This document shows positions 47,101 to 58,380 of a stretch of 64,000 nucleotides of DNA, piece after piece. The stretch spans positions 1-64,000 of the forward strand of contig VZSE01001826.1 in NCBI GenBank assembly GCA_013398275.1, read 5' to 3'. The stretch is from Promerops cafer (taxonomy: Eukaryota; Chordata; Aves; Passeriformes; Nectariniidae). The position numbers were made by a program, and so were the translations under genes. Each line of letters opens with the position of its first letter. Position 1 is the stretch's first letter. Below the pieces are notes generated by a model. The model was not told where the DNA came from, did no database searches, and was given only the letters and a program-made list of their open reading frames with translations.

Positions 47101-48791
47101 CCGAGGGTGAGAAACCAGTCCAAAGCCCATTGGGCATGACGAGAAAGGCCGTGGGGACCTGGGGTGGCATCTGGCACACACATACCGACCTCCCCCAGGA
47201 GGGCCAGGGGAGCGTGGGCATCCCGGGGCGGGCGGGGCCGGATGGGGATGGAGCAGGCAGGGCCTCGGGGCTCTGACTCAGTCCGGGGATGTGACAAGCT
47301 GCCGGCTCCTGCAGTGCCCCAGAGAGCCCCCACGGCAGCCCGGAGATGCTGCCGGGTCAGCGATCCCTGGGAGAGGCTGCGGGAAAACTGCTGGCAAGGA
47401 CCTGCAGGGCCCAGTCCCAGCAGAGCAAGGGGAAAAGCTGCTGCCTTCATCCCACACGTTTTGGTCTCCTGGTTCAGGGAGGGCAAAGTCATACATTTCA
47501 GCTGTCTGTGGTCTGCAGCTCCATGGGAATTGCTTCCAGAAGAAAGTGTTTTCAGCTTGGAGCTGAGGGCAGAAGGATGCTGGAGCTGAACCAGTGCCAG
47601 GCTGCAGCAGGGCTGACTGGGGTGAATTTAACCCCTTGGCAATGTGAGTGCTCTTTCTGCCCCACTTTATAGGGAATTTTGCAAGGATTTAATACTTTCT
47701 AAAGTGCAGGTTCCCAGGGGCTCAGGCAGTGAGGTCCCACCAAGCTTGGAGCAGCATCCCTCCCTGGGCAGAGCATCCCCCCAGCCTGGCACCCAGGCTG
47801 CCTTCCCTGTGCTGCCTGGGGAGGACAGCAGCCATGTCTTCAAACGTGAGTTTTACAGAGCTCCTGTGTCTGCCCCGTGTATAAAAACACATTTATGGGG
47901 AAAAATTGAGGGAGTGGGCTTTGAACAAGGCGGGGTGGAGCAGGCAGCAGTGAGAAGTGGCTGGAGGACATCCCTGCAGCCCGACCTCAGCAGGGCGCCT
48001 TGCCCAGCGCTGGCTGCGTGGCTTTGCCATCACGGTTCTGTTCTGCAAACCCTGTGCACAAACACCCCCACGAGTGTGCAAACCCCTCACTCACAGGTGA
48101 GCGCAGCCCCTTCATCCCAGCCCGCCTGGGGGCAGGAGCAGATGCCAGCCCTTGTCCGAGGCTCACCCCGCACCCGTGCCCCCTCCCCGGCACCGGGGCA
48201 CACATTCTGTGCCGTCTGGAGCGTGACACGGCGGCAGCAAGTCCAGCTTATGAGCCAGAAGATTGCCAAACACATCTGGCTGTGTCAGGTCACCCCGCAC
48301 CGCTGGCGCTGTCGCACGGATCCGGGACAAAGCCTCGCCTTTGTTTGCTGCTGTTTGGGCATCACGAGCGTCCTGGGCACCGGGGGGTGGCAGCTTGGGA
48401 GCATGAGCTCACCGTAGGCTCGGTTTGTCTTCATGCTAAACCCTTCCTGGAGATGTCAGCTGCCAGAACGTGTCATTTATGCTTCATGGCGCTGCCTCAG
48501 CGCCGCACGGATGTGACAGAGTGACAAACAGCAGCATCCTTGAAGGAACGGCTCAGTCCGGACGGTTCTTCTCTAAAACAAGCGTGAGCTGGGCTGGGCT
48601 GAGCCAGTCACGGTGCCTCTGCAGGGGCCGGGGCTGCCCGTGGAGGTGGCCGTGGTGGTGGGGACTGGCTGTGAACTTGCCTGACACAGCCTCGGTCACT
48701 GGGATGTGCTCCCGAATCCAAAAGCAAGGCTGGGGCTGTCACAGCTCGGCGTCAGACCCGGCAAGTGCGGCGGGACCCAGCTCTGCCGCCC

Positions 48792-48850
48792 TCCCGGGAT
48801 GCTCCCTGCCCCCCTCCACATCCCGGGATGCTGCCTGCCCCCCCCCGGGC
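48792..48850. repeat. 29-bp tandem duplication
   Basis: TCCCGGGATGCTcCCTGCCC occurs at 48,792 and again at 48,821, with one difference in the shared core, followed by C-rich spacers. Confidence 0.75.
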
Positions 48851-49096
48851 TCCAGTGACTCACAGCACATCGCCCTGGGAAACAGGATGGTACTGGAAGG
48901 AACTGGGTTGCTTCTCTCTGAGCAATGGGCAGGCTGGAATGGCAGAGCCAGCTCTGGGAAATGAAATCCTGGGGGTTTCTGCCCGTTGTATCAGTATCTG
49001 TTGTGCTCATGGGGTTCTTTCTCCCCGTCCAGACCAAGGAAGTTCTTCAGCAGTGTGCGCCTGCCCCCAGAGCCCCCAGCACAGCCCCAGTTTCTG

Positions 49097-49260
49097 GAAT
49101 CACAGGCTGGTTTGGGTGGGAAGGAGTCTCAAAGTTCATCTAGATCCAGCCCTCTGCCAAGGGCAGGAAGACCTTCCACAGACCAGGTTACTCAGAGGTT
49201 ACTCCTGGAATTTGCCTCTCTGATCCTCCCCAAGCTGGAGCAGATTTCCCAGAGGTGCCT
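49097..49260 (-). mobile_element. CR1-type LINE fragment
   Basis: GGAATCACAGGCTGGTTTGG, TTCATCTAGATCCAGCCC, GGGCAGGAAGACCTTCCAC and AGACCAGGTTACTCAGAG follow in the order of the antisense CR1 3' end. The copy is diverged and 5'-truncated. Confidence 0.85.
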
Positions 49261-50260
49261 GTGCTGAGTTTGGACCAGGGGACCAGTACAGAGCTGGTCC
49301 AGCAGGTCACCCTTGCTTCCCCCAGGGATGAGGGATGTTGGGGGCAGTGGGGTCCAGCTCCTGGGGACATCTCTCCACTGCAGCCCAGAGAACAGCTGGC
49401 ATTTTACAGGTTTGCACTTTTATTTTTACCTGCAGAGAAGCTGCTCCAGGAGATGGGGGACACAGCAGTGCTTTGTCCTCCTTGCCTCAGTTTACCTTGT
49501 GAAAACAAATCTCAGCTCTCTGCCCATGCAGAGGTTTGCCCTTGCTCCTGCAGAGGTTTTCAGCAGCTCCCTGCCCAGCCTGCAGCACTCGGCCGGAGGG
49601 ATGGAGCTGAGGAACCGGAGCTGTGGATTGATTGTTGATTTTCCCTTCCCACATTCCTGCTGTGAGAGCAGAAGGAACTTGGCCAGTACCAGCACAAGGA
49701 GCCACATCCATCAGCAGTGGGTAAATAGAGATAATTGTTCCCAGCACTGCAGGGAGGGACAGGACGGGAGCACAGAGCACCCACACGGGTCACTGCACGA
49801 GGAAAACACAGGCACGGGATTGGGAGGGCCTGGCTGACCCATGGCCCCACCTGGGAGATGGGAAGAGGTATCCAGGTCCCGGTGTTAGAGCAGCATCCCC
49901 TCTCCTTGTGGTGCCACCTGGGGCCACGCTGGCCTTGACAGAAATGAGACTCGAATTTGGGCACAAAGCAGCTGCACAGGGTAACTCACCCCAGCCAGCT
50001 TCTCACAATTCCACAGCATTGCTGGAGAAGGCTGATGGAAGTGCACATCATTCCCCATCTTCAGAGCCAGGGAAGAGCCACTGGGGAACAGCTCTGATGC
50101 AGCTCGCAGCCATTCCCTCCAGCCCTGCAGGGAGGGGACACCGAGCCCCCATTTCCTGCAATGTCCCCAGGCTGGCAATGCCCCCTGCCCTCCAATCCCC
50201 TCCTGCAAATGTGACTTTGGGTTCTTCATCTTTTAGTCCCAGAACATCACCTGCACACCC

Positions 50261-50385
50261 TGATCTAGTAGGTGGCCATGGCAGGAGGTAGGAACAAGAT
50301 GATCTGTAAGGTTCCCACACACCCAACCCATTCTGTAACCCCATGGTTCTATGATTCCATGCTTCTGTGGCTCTGTGGTCACTCC
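50261..50385 (+). mobile_element. CR1-type LINE, 3'-end fragment
   Basis: GGAACAAGATGATCTGTAAG, GTTCCCACACACCCAACCCA and TTCTGTAACCCCATGGTTCT, then ATGATTCCATG-like tail repeats, are the sense CR1 terminus with its short 3' repeats. Confidence 0.88.
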
Positions 50386-51119
50386 TCCTGGCTCAGCTGG
50401 CAGCCTGTCCTGCTGGGGACAGTCCCCAGCGTCTCTGCTCACAGAGGGACGCCCTTGCTCAGTTACCAATCACAGGAGGGGACTGGAGCAGGTTTACAGG
50501 TGACTGCAAGTGTCCTGCAAACCTGAGACACGGCACAGCTCATCCTTCAGGGCAGGGAGAGCCCCACCACAGCAGGCTCCAAGCACGGGCAGCCATGGCA
50601 AGGTGCCGTTTATGGCTCACCAACACCACTCTGGCTCCTCCCAAGCAACAACCTGGGCAAACCAAAAGCTCAAGAGCTGTGTGGACGCCAGAAGTTGGGA
50701 GCCAGCTTGGAGCCAGGCGTGCAGGGGCTCAGCAGGGTGGTGCCCCTGGGCACAGCCAGGCCTGGCTGCTGCTGATCCTCCCCGACAGGAAATATGTCAC
50801 AAACATGACGTGTCCTGACAGGCGGCGGCTGCGCCGGAGCCCCCGGCAGAGGCTGCGGAGCCGCGGCGGCGCTGCCCAAGAGGGGCTGTCAGGAGCTCTT
50901 AGGGTGACACTGGCTCCACTGAGGGGCTGGTGGGGACTGGGGGTGGGCAGACGTTTCCTCCTCTGAACCCAGAGGATGACAGGTTTTGGGGGCAGCCAGG
51001 CCAAAATGCTGAGACTCCACAGCTGAAGGCCCAGTCAAGGAGCTGCCACCCCGTCCCCTGGCTTGCAGGTCATGCAGCCCACACTGTGGGGCCTGGCACG
51101 TTCACAGGGAACATCAAAT

Positions 51120-51330
51120 TCCCCATAAAATGAATGCAAACCTCATTTTATTTTAACCTTGCTTTTGGCTAGATCCGTCCTTTGCTCCTGCCCTGAAAAG
51201 GAAGGAGCAGTTTGACCATAAATGTGTCTACGGCAATAATCAGCTCAGATCCAGGACAACACTGAGGTCATTTCTGCCCCATCATGTGAAGTTTATTTGG
51301 TTATTTAAGGACAAGAAGTCACTGGGGAAA
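51120..51330. promoter_or_regulatory. Candidate regulatory element (AT-rich block)
   Basis: An AT-richer block inside GC-rich flanks carries CCATAAA (51,216; HOX/CDX-like), AGGTCA (51,265; nuclear-receptor half-site) and the E-box CATGTG (51,283). The density of motifs and the texture suggest an enhancer, but conservation has not been tested. Confidence 0.22.
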
Positions 51331-52439
51331 GAGTTGGGAGCTGTGGCATGAAAGCCCAGGGAGTCAAAGCCATGCAGAGAGTGGGGAAGGGCCCCCATGG
51401 GCAGTGACAGGCGGCCCTGGGCAGGCAGAGGACTGGGAGATGTTTACAAAGTGACATTTTCATACACTCTGTAAAGGAAAAAAAAAAGCAGCAGTTTGTT
51501 TTCAGGGTGAGAGCATCGTGTCTGCCTGGCTTTGCATGGCATGGAGCAGTGCTCCTGGCAGGGGAGGCTTGGCTGCCATCACTGCTCTGGGCAGGGGCAC
51601 AGCCCGGCTGCTGGGAGCTGGGCCGAGCTGTGGTGATGGGTGCAGTGTCCCTGACAGCCTCGGTGACAGCCTGGCAGAGAGGGATCCTGGCTCAGGAGCA
51701 CCTTGGACGGGTGAAGAACCTCTTCTGTGCTCCTGTCTCCCAAATCTGGGGTGTTGGGCATCTCCTGCCAGCACCAGACCCCCCTGCACCTTGTGTTAAT
51801 GCAGTGGATCTGCTGAAGGTCCCTTCTTCTCCTGACACTGCCATGAGAAGCCACATACCCACTCCTGGCCCCCAGACCCCTCCAGCCATCCCTCAAGGGC
51901 ACCATGCTTTCTCTGAGCTTTGGAGTAGCTCCTCTTCTCTCTTCACATTTAAGTTTCTTGGACCCCATGGTGTATGTCAGGTATGTTTTTACCTAATTTG
52001 CCATTTTTTCCCTCCTGGAAATCCCTTGTCTTTAGGACTTGTGTCAGTCATCCGGAGATGCACGGCCAAGTGCATCCTGCAACCCTGCCCTGGTGAATGC
52101 TGTCACACTTTGTACCATTTCTTTTCATGTCTCTTTCACATTCAGCCCCACTGATCTGTCAGCATCCCTGTTCCCCTGTCTGCTCCTGGCTCCCCTCCCT
52201 CCCCTTTCCCCTCGTGTACCCTGAAGCCAGGACAGCAAGGTCTTGATTTGGGGTTTTCATGCCCACAGTAGCATCAGCCAGACAGCCCAGGGCCTCCTGT
52301 CCCTGCCTGCACTGATTTAATCTCAGTGGCCAAGGCTGAATGGAGGGGTGCACCCCTGCCTTGGGGCTGCAGCCCCACGGGGAGGAGAAGGCTCAACCCC
52401 CTGAGGAGGAGGTTCAGGGTTCAGTCCCACATGGAGGAG

Positions 52440-52552
52440 GCTCAATCCCACGTGGAGGGGGCTCAATCCCTCATGGAAGGGGCTCAATCCCACGGGGAGG
52501 GGGCTCAATCCCTCATGGAAGGGGCTCAATCCCACGGGGAGGGGGCTCAGGG
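52440..52552. repeat. 21-bp minisatellite with 42-bp higher-order unit
   Basis: GCTCAATCCC recurs at 52,440, 52,461, 52,482, 52,503 and 52,524 with exact 21-bp spacing, and a last copy begins at 52,545. Units alternate between CACGtGGAGGG and CTCATGGAAGG forms, so the last copies are duplicates of a 42-bp dimer. Confidence 0.93.
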
Positions 52553-52954
52553 TTCAATCCCCCGTGTGGTCCAGCTTGGAGCAGCATGCAGAAAATTGGC
52601 TAAAACTGTCTGCCCGTGTACCTGGTAACACCCCATCAGTCTTTACTGGCTTTACTGGCCCTCCAAGCAGATCAGCACTAATATTTAGCCTTATCTGGTG
52701 TCTAGAGAGGCTAAGGCACCTGCCAGGTCTGGGCTTCCCTCCTCGATGCCTCTGCAGTGGGCAAAGCTGGGCAGAGCCAGGCACCTGCTGCACCATGGGG
52801 TGGTCTGGGGCTCTGGTCCCCCTTGGCACCTCAGGGCTGCAGGAGACCTCAGCATCACACATTTCATCTCCTGATGACCTGAGAGCTCTGCAGTGTCACC
52901 CCATGTCACCCAGGGAAAAGCCGTGCTGGCGGCCCGAAGAGAGGCGAGCTCTTT

Positions 52955-53075
52955 TCTCCAGCCAATAATCCCACCAGAGCAAGATAAGAGATGTTATAGA
53001 AACTCCTCTGAGCCCGAGAACAGCTACACTAAATCCCTTTAGTCCGCAGTGAGATATTTGTTTACAGGGAGACTG
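52955..53075. promoter_or_regulatory. Candidate regulatory element (GATA/forkhead/homeobox motifs)
   Basis: Within 120 bp lie CCAAT (52,962), TAATCC (52,966; OTX/CRX type), AGATAAG (52,982; GATA) and TGTTTAC (53,059; forkhead). The block is AT-rich compared with its surroundings and unrelated to any repeat I recognise. Its role is inferred only. Confidence 0.25.
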
Positions 53076-53799
53076 GGTTTTGTTACCCGAGGTGGATCAG
53101 TACAGGCTGTCCGTGCTTCCCTGCCCTCCCCGGGGGGGACAGGGGCTGTGACAGGAAAGGCCTGGGGTCAGGGAAGGGTTCCAAACCCCAGGTGATATCT
53201 TTGGCATGGAGGAGGTCAAATGGAGGAGGGAAAATAGGGGTTGCACCCGTGCCAGGGGCAGCTCCCAGTGCCAACCTAAAGCTGGGTGCGACAGCCGTGA
53301 CCCCAGGGCTGAGCTTCCATGCTGGTGGCAGCACAGGTGACACTGGTTTGCATGAGCCTGGCTCTGGGCCACATCAGCAGGATGTGCCATGAGGATCCAG
53401 TTCCCCTGAAGTGATGAGTGATGCCAGCAGGGATCTCCTCCCACACCTCCTTCAGTGGCACTGGAGGACCCCGAACCCAGCCCCACTCTCCTCCCTCCCC
53501 AGTGACACCCAGTCGGGGCTGTGGGCCAACCTCAGCCCTCACCTCTCACAGCCAGCTCCTGCCTCTGAGCCCAGCTGCGGTGGGGTCACCAGGCAGGAGT
53601 TTGTGTGACCCTCTCCAGGCTAGGGCCAGCACCCCCGGCTATCCCCCGAGCGGGGCTTGCCCCCCTCGGCGTGGCAGGTGGCCCGCGGTGGCCCCAGCGG
53701 GGCCGGGAACAGGATCCCGGCTGTTCCAGACAGGCGCAGCACGTATGGCTGATCCATCTATGCATCCCGGAGGGCTGCGGCCCCTCCGAAGGGGGGTGG

Positions 53800-53885
53800 G
53801 AGCTATAGGGGTCGGATTTCTCCTCTCACCTGTCGCTAAATCAAAGGCCATTTGGATCTAATCTCCGGGAGAGTCAGGTTTAACC
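53800..53885. promoter_or_regulatory. Candidate regulatory element (E-box/TCF/homeobox motifs)
   Basis: CACCTG (53,827), ATCAAAGG (53,840; TCF/LEF consensus) and CTAATCT (53,858; K50-type homeodomain) fall within 40 bp. The spacing resembles a compact enhancer core. Confidence 0.25.
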
Positions 53886-56104
53886 CTCTCGGGTGCAGCT
53901 TGTCCCCACGCCGGGAGGGAGGGCCTGCCTCGCTGACCCTGTCTCACACAGCCCAGGCTGGCCCTTTGCTCTGCCCACACCAGGCAGCAGCTTCTCCCCC
54001 CTCTCCTGTTTTCGCCTGGTCTCCCGTCCGGGGCGCATTCCAGGCGGGAGAAGCGATGATCCACCCCACGGGGCTCACTGCCTGCGGGGAGGGCCAGCAG
54101 CTGGGGGCACACCGGGCAGTGCAGATGGGGTTCCTCACCAGTGCCCACTTCCTTCTCAGCACCTCAGCTGGGACACGGGGAAACCCAGCTGGAAACGCGG
54201 CCGCGCTCGCATCCACCGTGAATTTACCCATGGGCAGGGGCAGGGGCGGGGGCACGAGCGGGTGGGGCGGGGTGGGAGCATCCAGCCAGGCTGTGCTCAG
54301 TGCCCGTGTCCTGCCGTGGGCTGCGAGGGCAGCGGCTGCTGAGGCACTGGGTGCCCATGGCAGGAGCCGGCGCTGCTGCAGCAGCTCCAGCAGCTTCCAG
54401 GAGCTGGCTCAGGCTCCCGGCAGCGCGGCACGGTGCTGCAGGCTGCCCACCCCCACCCCCACAGCGATGCTTCACTGCCTGCGAGCAGTGGGCCGGGCCC
54501 GGGGCTCCTGTCCCCCGCGTGTGACCAGCGCTGCTGACCCGGGGCACCGCGCCCAGCGCTGGAGCAGCGCCCTGCACCAGCAGCCCCGGCGCTGAGGGCG
54601 CGGGAGCCGCCGCTCCCCCCGAGCCGTGACAGCCGAGCACCGAGGCAGGAGCTCCCCAAAGCACATCCAGGCACAGCACGGGCTGTTCCTGAAGGTGCAA
54701 ATTCTCTTTCTCCCATCTGGGAGCAGCAGCAGAGCTGGGGAGCACTTGGCCACTGGGAAGGGGTGCTGTGCTCTTCTGGCTTTCCCCTCACTCGATCACT
54801 TTCAGGCTCCAGACATAAGCTTAAAAGTGAAACAAAAAAGAATTTTTGTTTGAGGTGCTGCAAACCTTGTCAGGACATCAGGATATTTTTTGGGAGAGCT
54901 TCACTCACACCCAGCTCCAGCAGTGGAGCTCTGTGGGCTGGTTCAGGGACAGAAGAGGCACCACATTGTGGCACATTCCCGGTGGCAAACAGCCCTGTGA
55001 GGGGAGCAGACCCCAGGGTTTCTCCTGCACTGAGTGCTGTTGGCTTTTCCCAGGAGCAGGGGGTCAGCCCCTTCCTCTGCCCTCGTCCCCATGCTCCCTG
55101 GTCCCTGCACCAGCTCTGCCCCGGCAGCACATGGTGGGAAGCAGCAGCCCACACACCATTTTCCCAGCATTCTGACCCAAAGTGCCCTCTCCTGACTGCC
55201 AAAGGCTGCCTGGCCCATGGGGGCTTCACTCAGGCAGGGACCCTGCAGCATCCCAGGCTTGGCTGATGGCTCTGCCTGAGCCCTGACACTGACTGGGACC
55301 CTGGGGACCATCATCACCTCCCACGGGGTACCCACTGCTGTCGGCCGTGTAGAGGGTTGGCTTTGGGCTAGGGATGACCACAAACATCTCCAAGTGCCCC
55401 TTGCTCCAGACCGGCCTGTGAACGTTGGGGGTGTGACTCCACCTGCCCCAAACCCACCCCGCATCTCACTCCTGCTCCATTCCAGCTCCTGCCCAGCACT
55501 GCTGTCATCCCTTCACCCTTCCTCCCACTGCCTGCCCTCCTCCCTGCCCGCCCAGGGCTTCTTCCCCTCCCTGCTCCCGTGCAGGCAGGTTCCTGCCCCC
55601 TCCCTCATCCCCTCTGTCCCTGGGGCGTCACGGTCCCTCTCCCGTGGGGACAGCCCAGGGCACGCTCTAGCTCAGCTCTGGCTCAGGCTTTGCCCCACCA
55701 CGCTCCAGTTCCTGTGGGTGCAGCACGTGCCCTGGCTGCAGGATCCAAACTGCACCTGGATTACAAAATCCCACAGAGGATAGATCCTGGTCACTCCCAC
55801 GAGCCATCTCAGCCCCACTTGCCATCCTGATGGGCAGGATATAGGGCTCATCCATCACTGTCCCCACCTCCAAGTGCCCATAAAGACCCTGTGAGTCTTT
55901 CCCTGAGGGAAACACAGACTGAAATAATTTTATTTTTTTCTTGGATAATACCTGACTCAAGCTGGCCAGCCTTGAAAAATTCAGAATTTAGGGACATTAC
56001 TTTGAGCACAAAGGGCTGCAGTGGAAAACAAGTCCCTGTTCATCCTTCCCTGTCTCCTCCCTTCCCTGCTCAGTCCCCCATGCTTTGCTTTCCCTGCTGT
56101 CAGG

Positions 56105-56255
56105 GGCCATAAGCTCATAGGGAACGAGCTATCCATGCAAAAGGCCTTTGGAAATATTCATTGCTCATCTCCTAACAAGATTACCCTGAAATCCTCCACT
56201 GCTCTGAGGGAGATTTAAAACCTCTCGGGCTCTCGGTAACCATAGCAGCACAGAT
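56105..56255. promoter_or_regulatory. Candidate regulatory element (octamer-like and RFX-like motifs)
   Basis: ATGCAAA (56,135; POU/octamer-like) lies in an AT-rich stretch, followed by GTAACCATAGCAGC (from 56,236), which resembles an X-box for RFX factors. No repeat or coding signature accounts for the block. Confidence 0.22.
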
Positions 56256-56313
56256 GTGAGAACTGAGGGGAGACAAGTGATGTGAAAAATCATGGGGGGT
56301 GCAGAGCCTGGCT

Positions 56314-56350
56314 CTGTGTGACTGTGTGTGACTGTGGGTGTGACTGTGTG
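56314..56350. repeat. Short GTGTGACT-type repeat
   Basis: TGTGACTGTG-like units repeat about four times with 8-12-bp spacing. Confidence 0.7.
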
Positions 56351-58072
56351 CCCACAGTGCCACAGCTCTTTGTCTCAGAGCCCAGGCTGGCCCTTCACCC
56401 TGCCCACCTGGCAGGACACTTCCACCTCTGCAGAAATGACCCAGACCAAGGACAGTGGTCACGACATGACCCAGTCCTGGCTCCCACAGCTGCAGGGCCC
56501 CCTTCCCAAGCCCAGCTTTGGAAGCCCTCCATGGATGGCATTACTGCCTGGCCTTTGCCAGCACGTCCATGCTGGCTCCTTCCCTGGGTGCCAGCAATAA
56601 AGGGGATGGTTTAGAGCCAGGATGGGGGGCTTGGAGCCTGGGGTTCCCATTCCCTCCTTCACCCTGGGCATCATTTCTGCACCAGTGAGAGAGACGTGGG
56701 GTGTTGTGAGATTGAACAGATCCATCTTTTGAGGCCCTTTGGAATGAAATGCTGGGAAAACAAGCAGCAGCAAGGGCACCACAGCCCCCCAGCACATCCT
56801 GAAAGCCTGCAGAGTTTCCTGTAGCAGCTGGGAGGGACTGTGGGAAACCCTTTTCATCTCTCTTGAAAACCAAACACAAAGAGGCATTAACCAAATTCTT
56901 TCCTATTAAAAAAAAAAAAAAAAATAGGGGTTTGGCTTGAAACAGCTTCCAAGGGCTGGCTTGAGATTACTTGTCCTGCCCTGCTGCCTCACAGTCTTCA
57001 GTTCCTCATTTCCACTGGTGCTGGTGTCACACCAGGCACCAAACCCCCCTCACTGCTCCCACAGCTCAGTCCTTGACATTTGGGATCTCCTCATGGCTCA
57101 GAAGTGTCCCCAGAAAGAGCTTCATGTTGGTGAGGGAAGGTGCATCACCAGGTGATGCCGCGGGGCACTGGACACCAATCCCATTGTCAGTCCTGCTGGG
57201 GACCCAACCTTTCCCTTCTTCCAGGGCAGGGCAGGACAGGACTCTGCTCACCCTGATAAAATCTCTTGCCTCTCCTGATAGTAAGATTAGCTGGGAAAGC
57301 TCCTAACATGGCTAAAATGTAACAATAACTGCAGAATTAAAAGGCAGGAATAATTCCAGTGAAAAGGGTTTGGGAATCAGCAGAACAAATTCATCCAGAA
57401 CTAAATGCTGGAACTGGTACTTGGCTATGGAAAGAAAACCTGCATTAAACCTCCAAGAAACCACACATCCACAAATTGAGGTTAGAGACCTATTTGAACT
57501 TCTGTGCAAGTTCCCTTTGTGTTTGCACTTTGCATGAATCAGCTTCTGAGAGAGCTCCAGCATGGGATGGAAGGGGAGTGCTGAGCAAACCCACCAGGAT
57601 GGGGCAGCCTGCACCTCTAGAGCAGCCCCACTCCTGGGTCAGGGCCGTTCCTCCCCACGGCTCCCGGCATCCGCTCCCGGAGAGCGCCGTGCATCCTCTT
57701 CATGGAGATTTTATTTCCCCCTCCGGCTAAATATTTCACAAAAATCACCGGGTAACTGACAGCTGAATGGGGAGGTTATGACAGACGGGAGAGCTTATTT
57801 TCCCCCTCCAGCCAGATATTTCATCGCTTCACTGGAGATTTGGGCACGTTCGCAGCAACCCTGTCTGCAAATGAGTGCCCAGCCCTGGGTACGCGCAGGA
57901 AACGCCGCGGGTGCCGCTGTCCAGCCCCTGGCCAGGAGCCACGGCGCGGGTGGGGATCGCCACTGAGCGTCCCTGCTGCCAGCGAGCCCACGCCAAGCAG
58001 CTCCCGCGGCTCTGTGGGGAGCTGGCGGGGCCGGACGGCCGCGCTGCCGCCGGCTCCCGGCGCTCCCGGCAG

Positions 58073-58120
58073 CGATGCAGCGATGCAGCGATGCAGCGAT
58101 GCAGCGATGCAGCGATGCAG
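58073..58120. repeat. (CGATGCAG)6 tandem array upstream of the Ras-like gene
   Basis: Six perfect copies of the 8-bp unit CGATGCAG lie head to tail, with degenerate flanking copies (CGCTGCTG after it). The array is about 160 bp upstream of the TATA-like box. Each unit contains a CpG. Eight is not a multiple of three, which argues against any coding role. Confidence 0.95.
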
Positions 58121-58170
58121 CGCTGCTGCGCTCCGGGGCTGGAGGGGCTTTCCAGGACTGGACTCTGCGG

Positions 58171-58310
58171 ATTGGCCCGGAGCACCCCGCTCCCCTCCCT
58201 CCCTGCCCTCCCTCCTCCAGCACCCAGAGCCCACGGAGATTGGACAGCTTGGTGCCACATGGCAGAGAGGAGCCAGGATAAAAAAATGAGCTGGACTTGG
58301 GGATTGTAGA
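58171..58310 (+). promoter_or_regulatory. Core promoter of the Ras-like gene
   Basis: Inverted CCAAT boxes (ATTGG) lie at 58,171-58,175 and 58,239-58,243, followed by a TATA-like GATAAAAAAA at 58,277-58,286. This predicts transcription starting near 58,305-58,315 and a 5' UTR of about 170 nt. The CCAAT-TATA spacing of about 35 bp is typical. An ATG at 58,285 lies at the TATA-like box, before the predicted start, so it should not be transcribed. Confidence 0.55.
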
Positions 58311-58373
58311 GTCCGCGGCAGAGCAGGCGGGAGAAGTTTGCGGAGCGGTGGCACCAACATTCCCTGGCTGCGC

Positions 58374-58380
58374 TGAGTCA
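58374..58380 (+). promoter_or_regulatory. AP-1/TRE consensus in the predicted 5' UTR
   Basis: TGAGTCA is a perfect AP-1 site, about 65 bp downstream of the predicted start. It suggests inducible transcription through Jun/Fos, but a single 7-mer can occur by chance. Confidence 0.4.

Larger units (their letters stand above)
41406..48460. other. Intergenic region, left part
   Basis: From about 42 kb onward the sequence is GC-rich. Open frames are frequent on both strands, as expected at this composition, but none shows a recognisable domain or plausible exon set. It contains the (AAAT)n, homopurine and 56-bp repeats listed separately. I see no gene. Confidence 0.75.
48461..57850. other. Intergenic region, right part
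   Basis: GC-rich sequence without a recognisable gene. It contains two CR1 fragments, minisatellites and several short blocks of different texture (51.1, 53.0, 53.8, 56.1 and 57.7 kb) that resemble conserved regulatory elements. Open frames of 150-250 codons here overlap on both strands and have the Pro/Gly/Ala/Ser bias of non-coding GC-rich DNA. Confidence 0.75.

Noticed and set aside
47644..48417. Plus-strand 257-codon open frame
   Set aside because: Composition matches the GC-rich background. There is no domain, and overlapping frames of similar size exist on both strands.
53852..54595. Plus-strand 247-codon open frame
   Set aside because: Ala/Gly/Pro/Ser-biased with no family features; judged a by-product of GC richness.
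56900..56926. A-run of about 17 after ATTAAA as the tail of a processed pseudogene
   Set aside because: The A-run follows ATTAAA directly, without the usual 10-30-nt gap, and no coding remnant or target-site duplication is visible upstream. A plain poly-A microsatellite is simpler.
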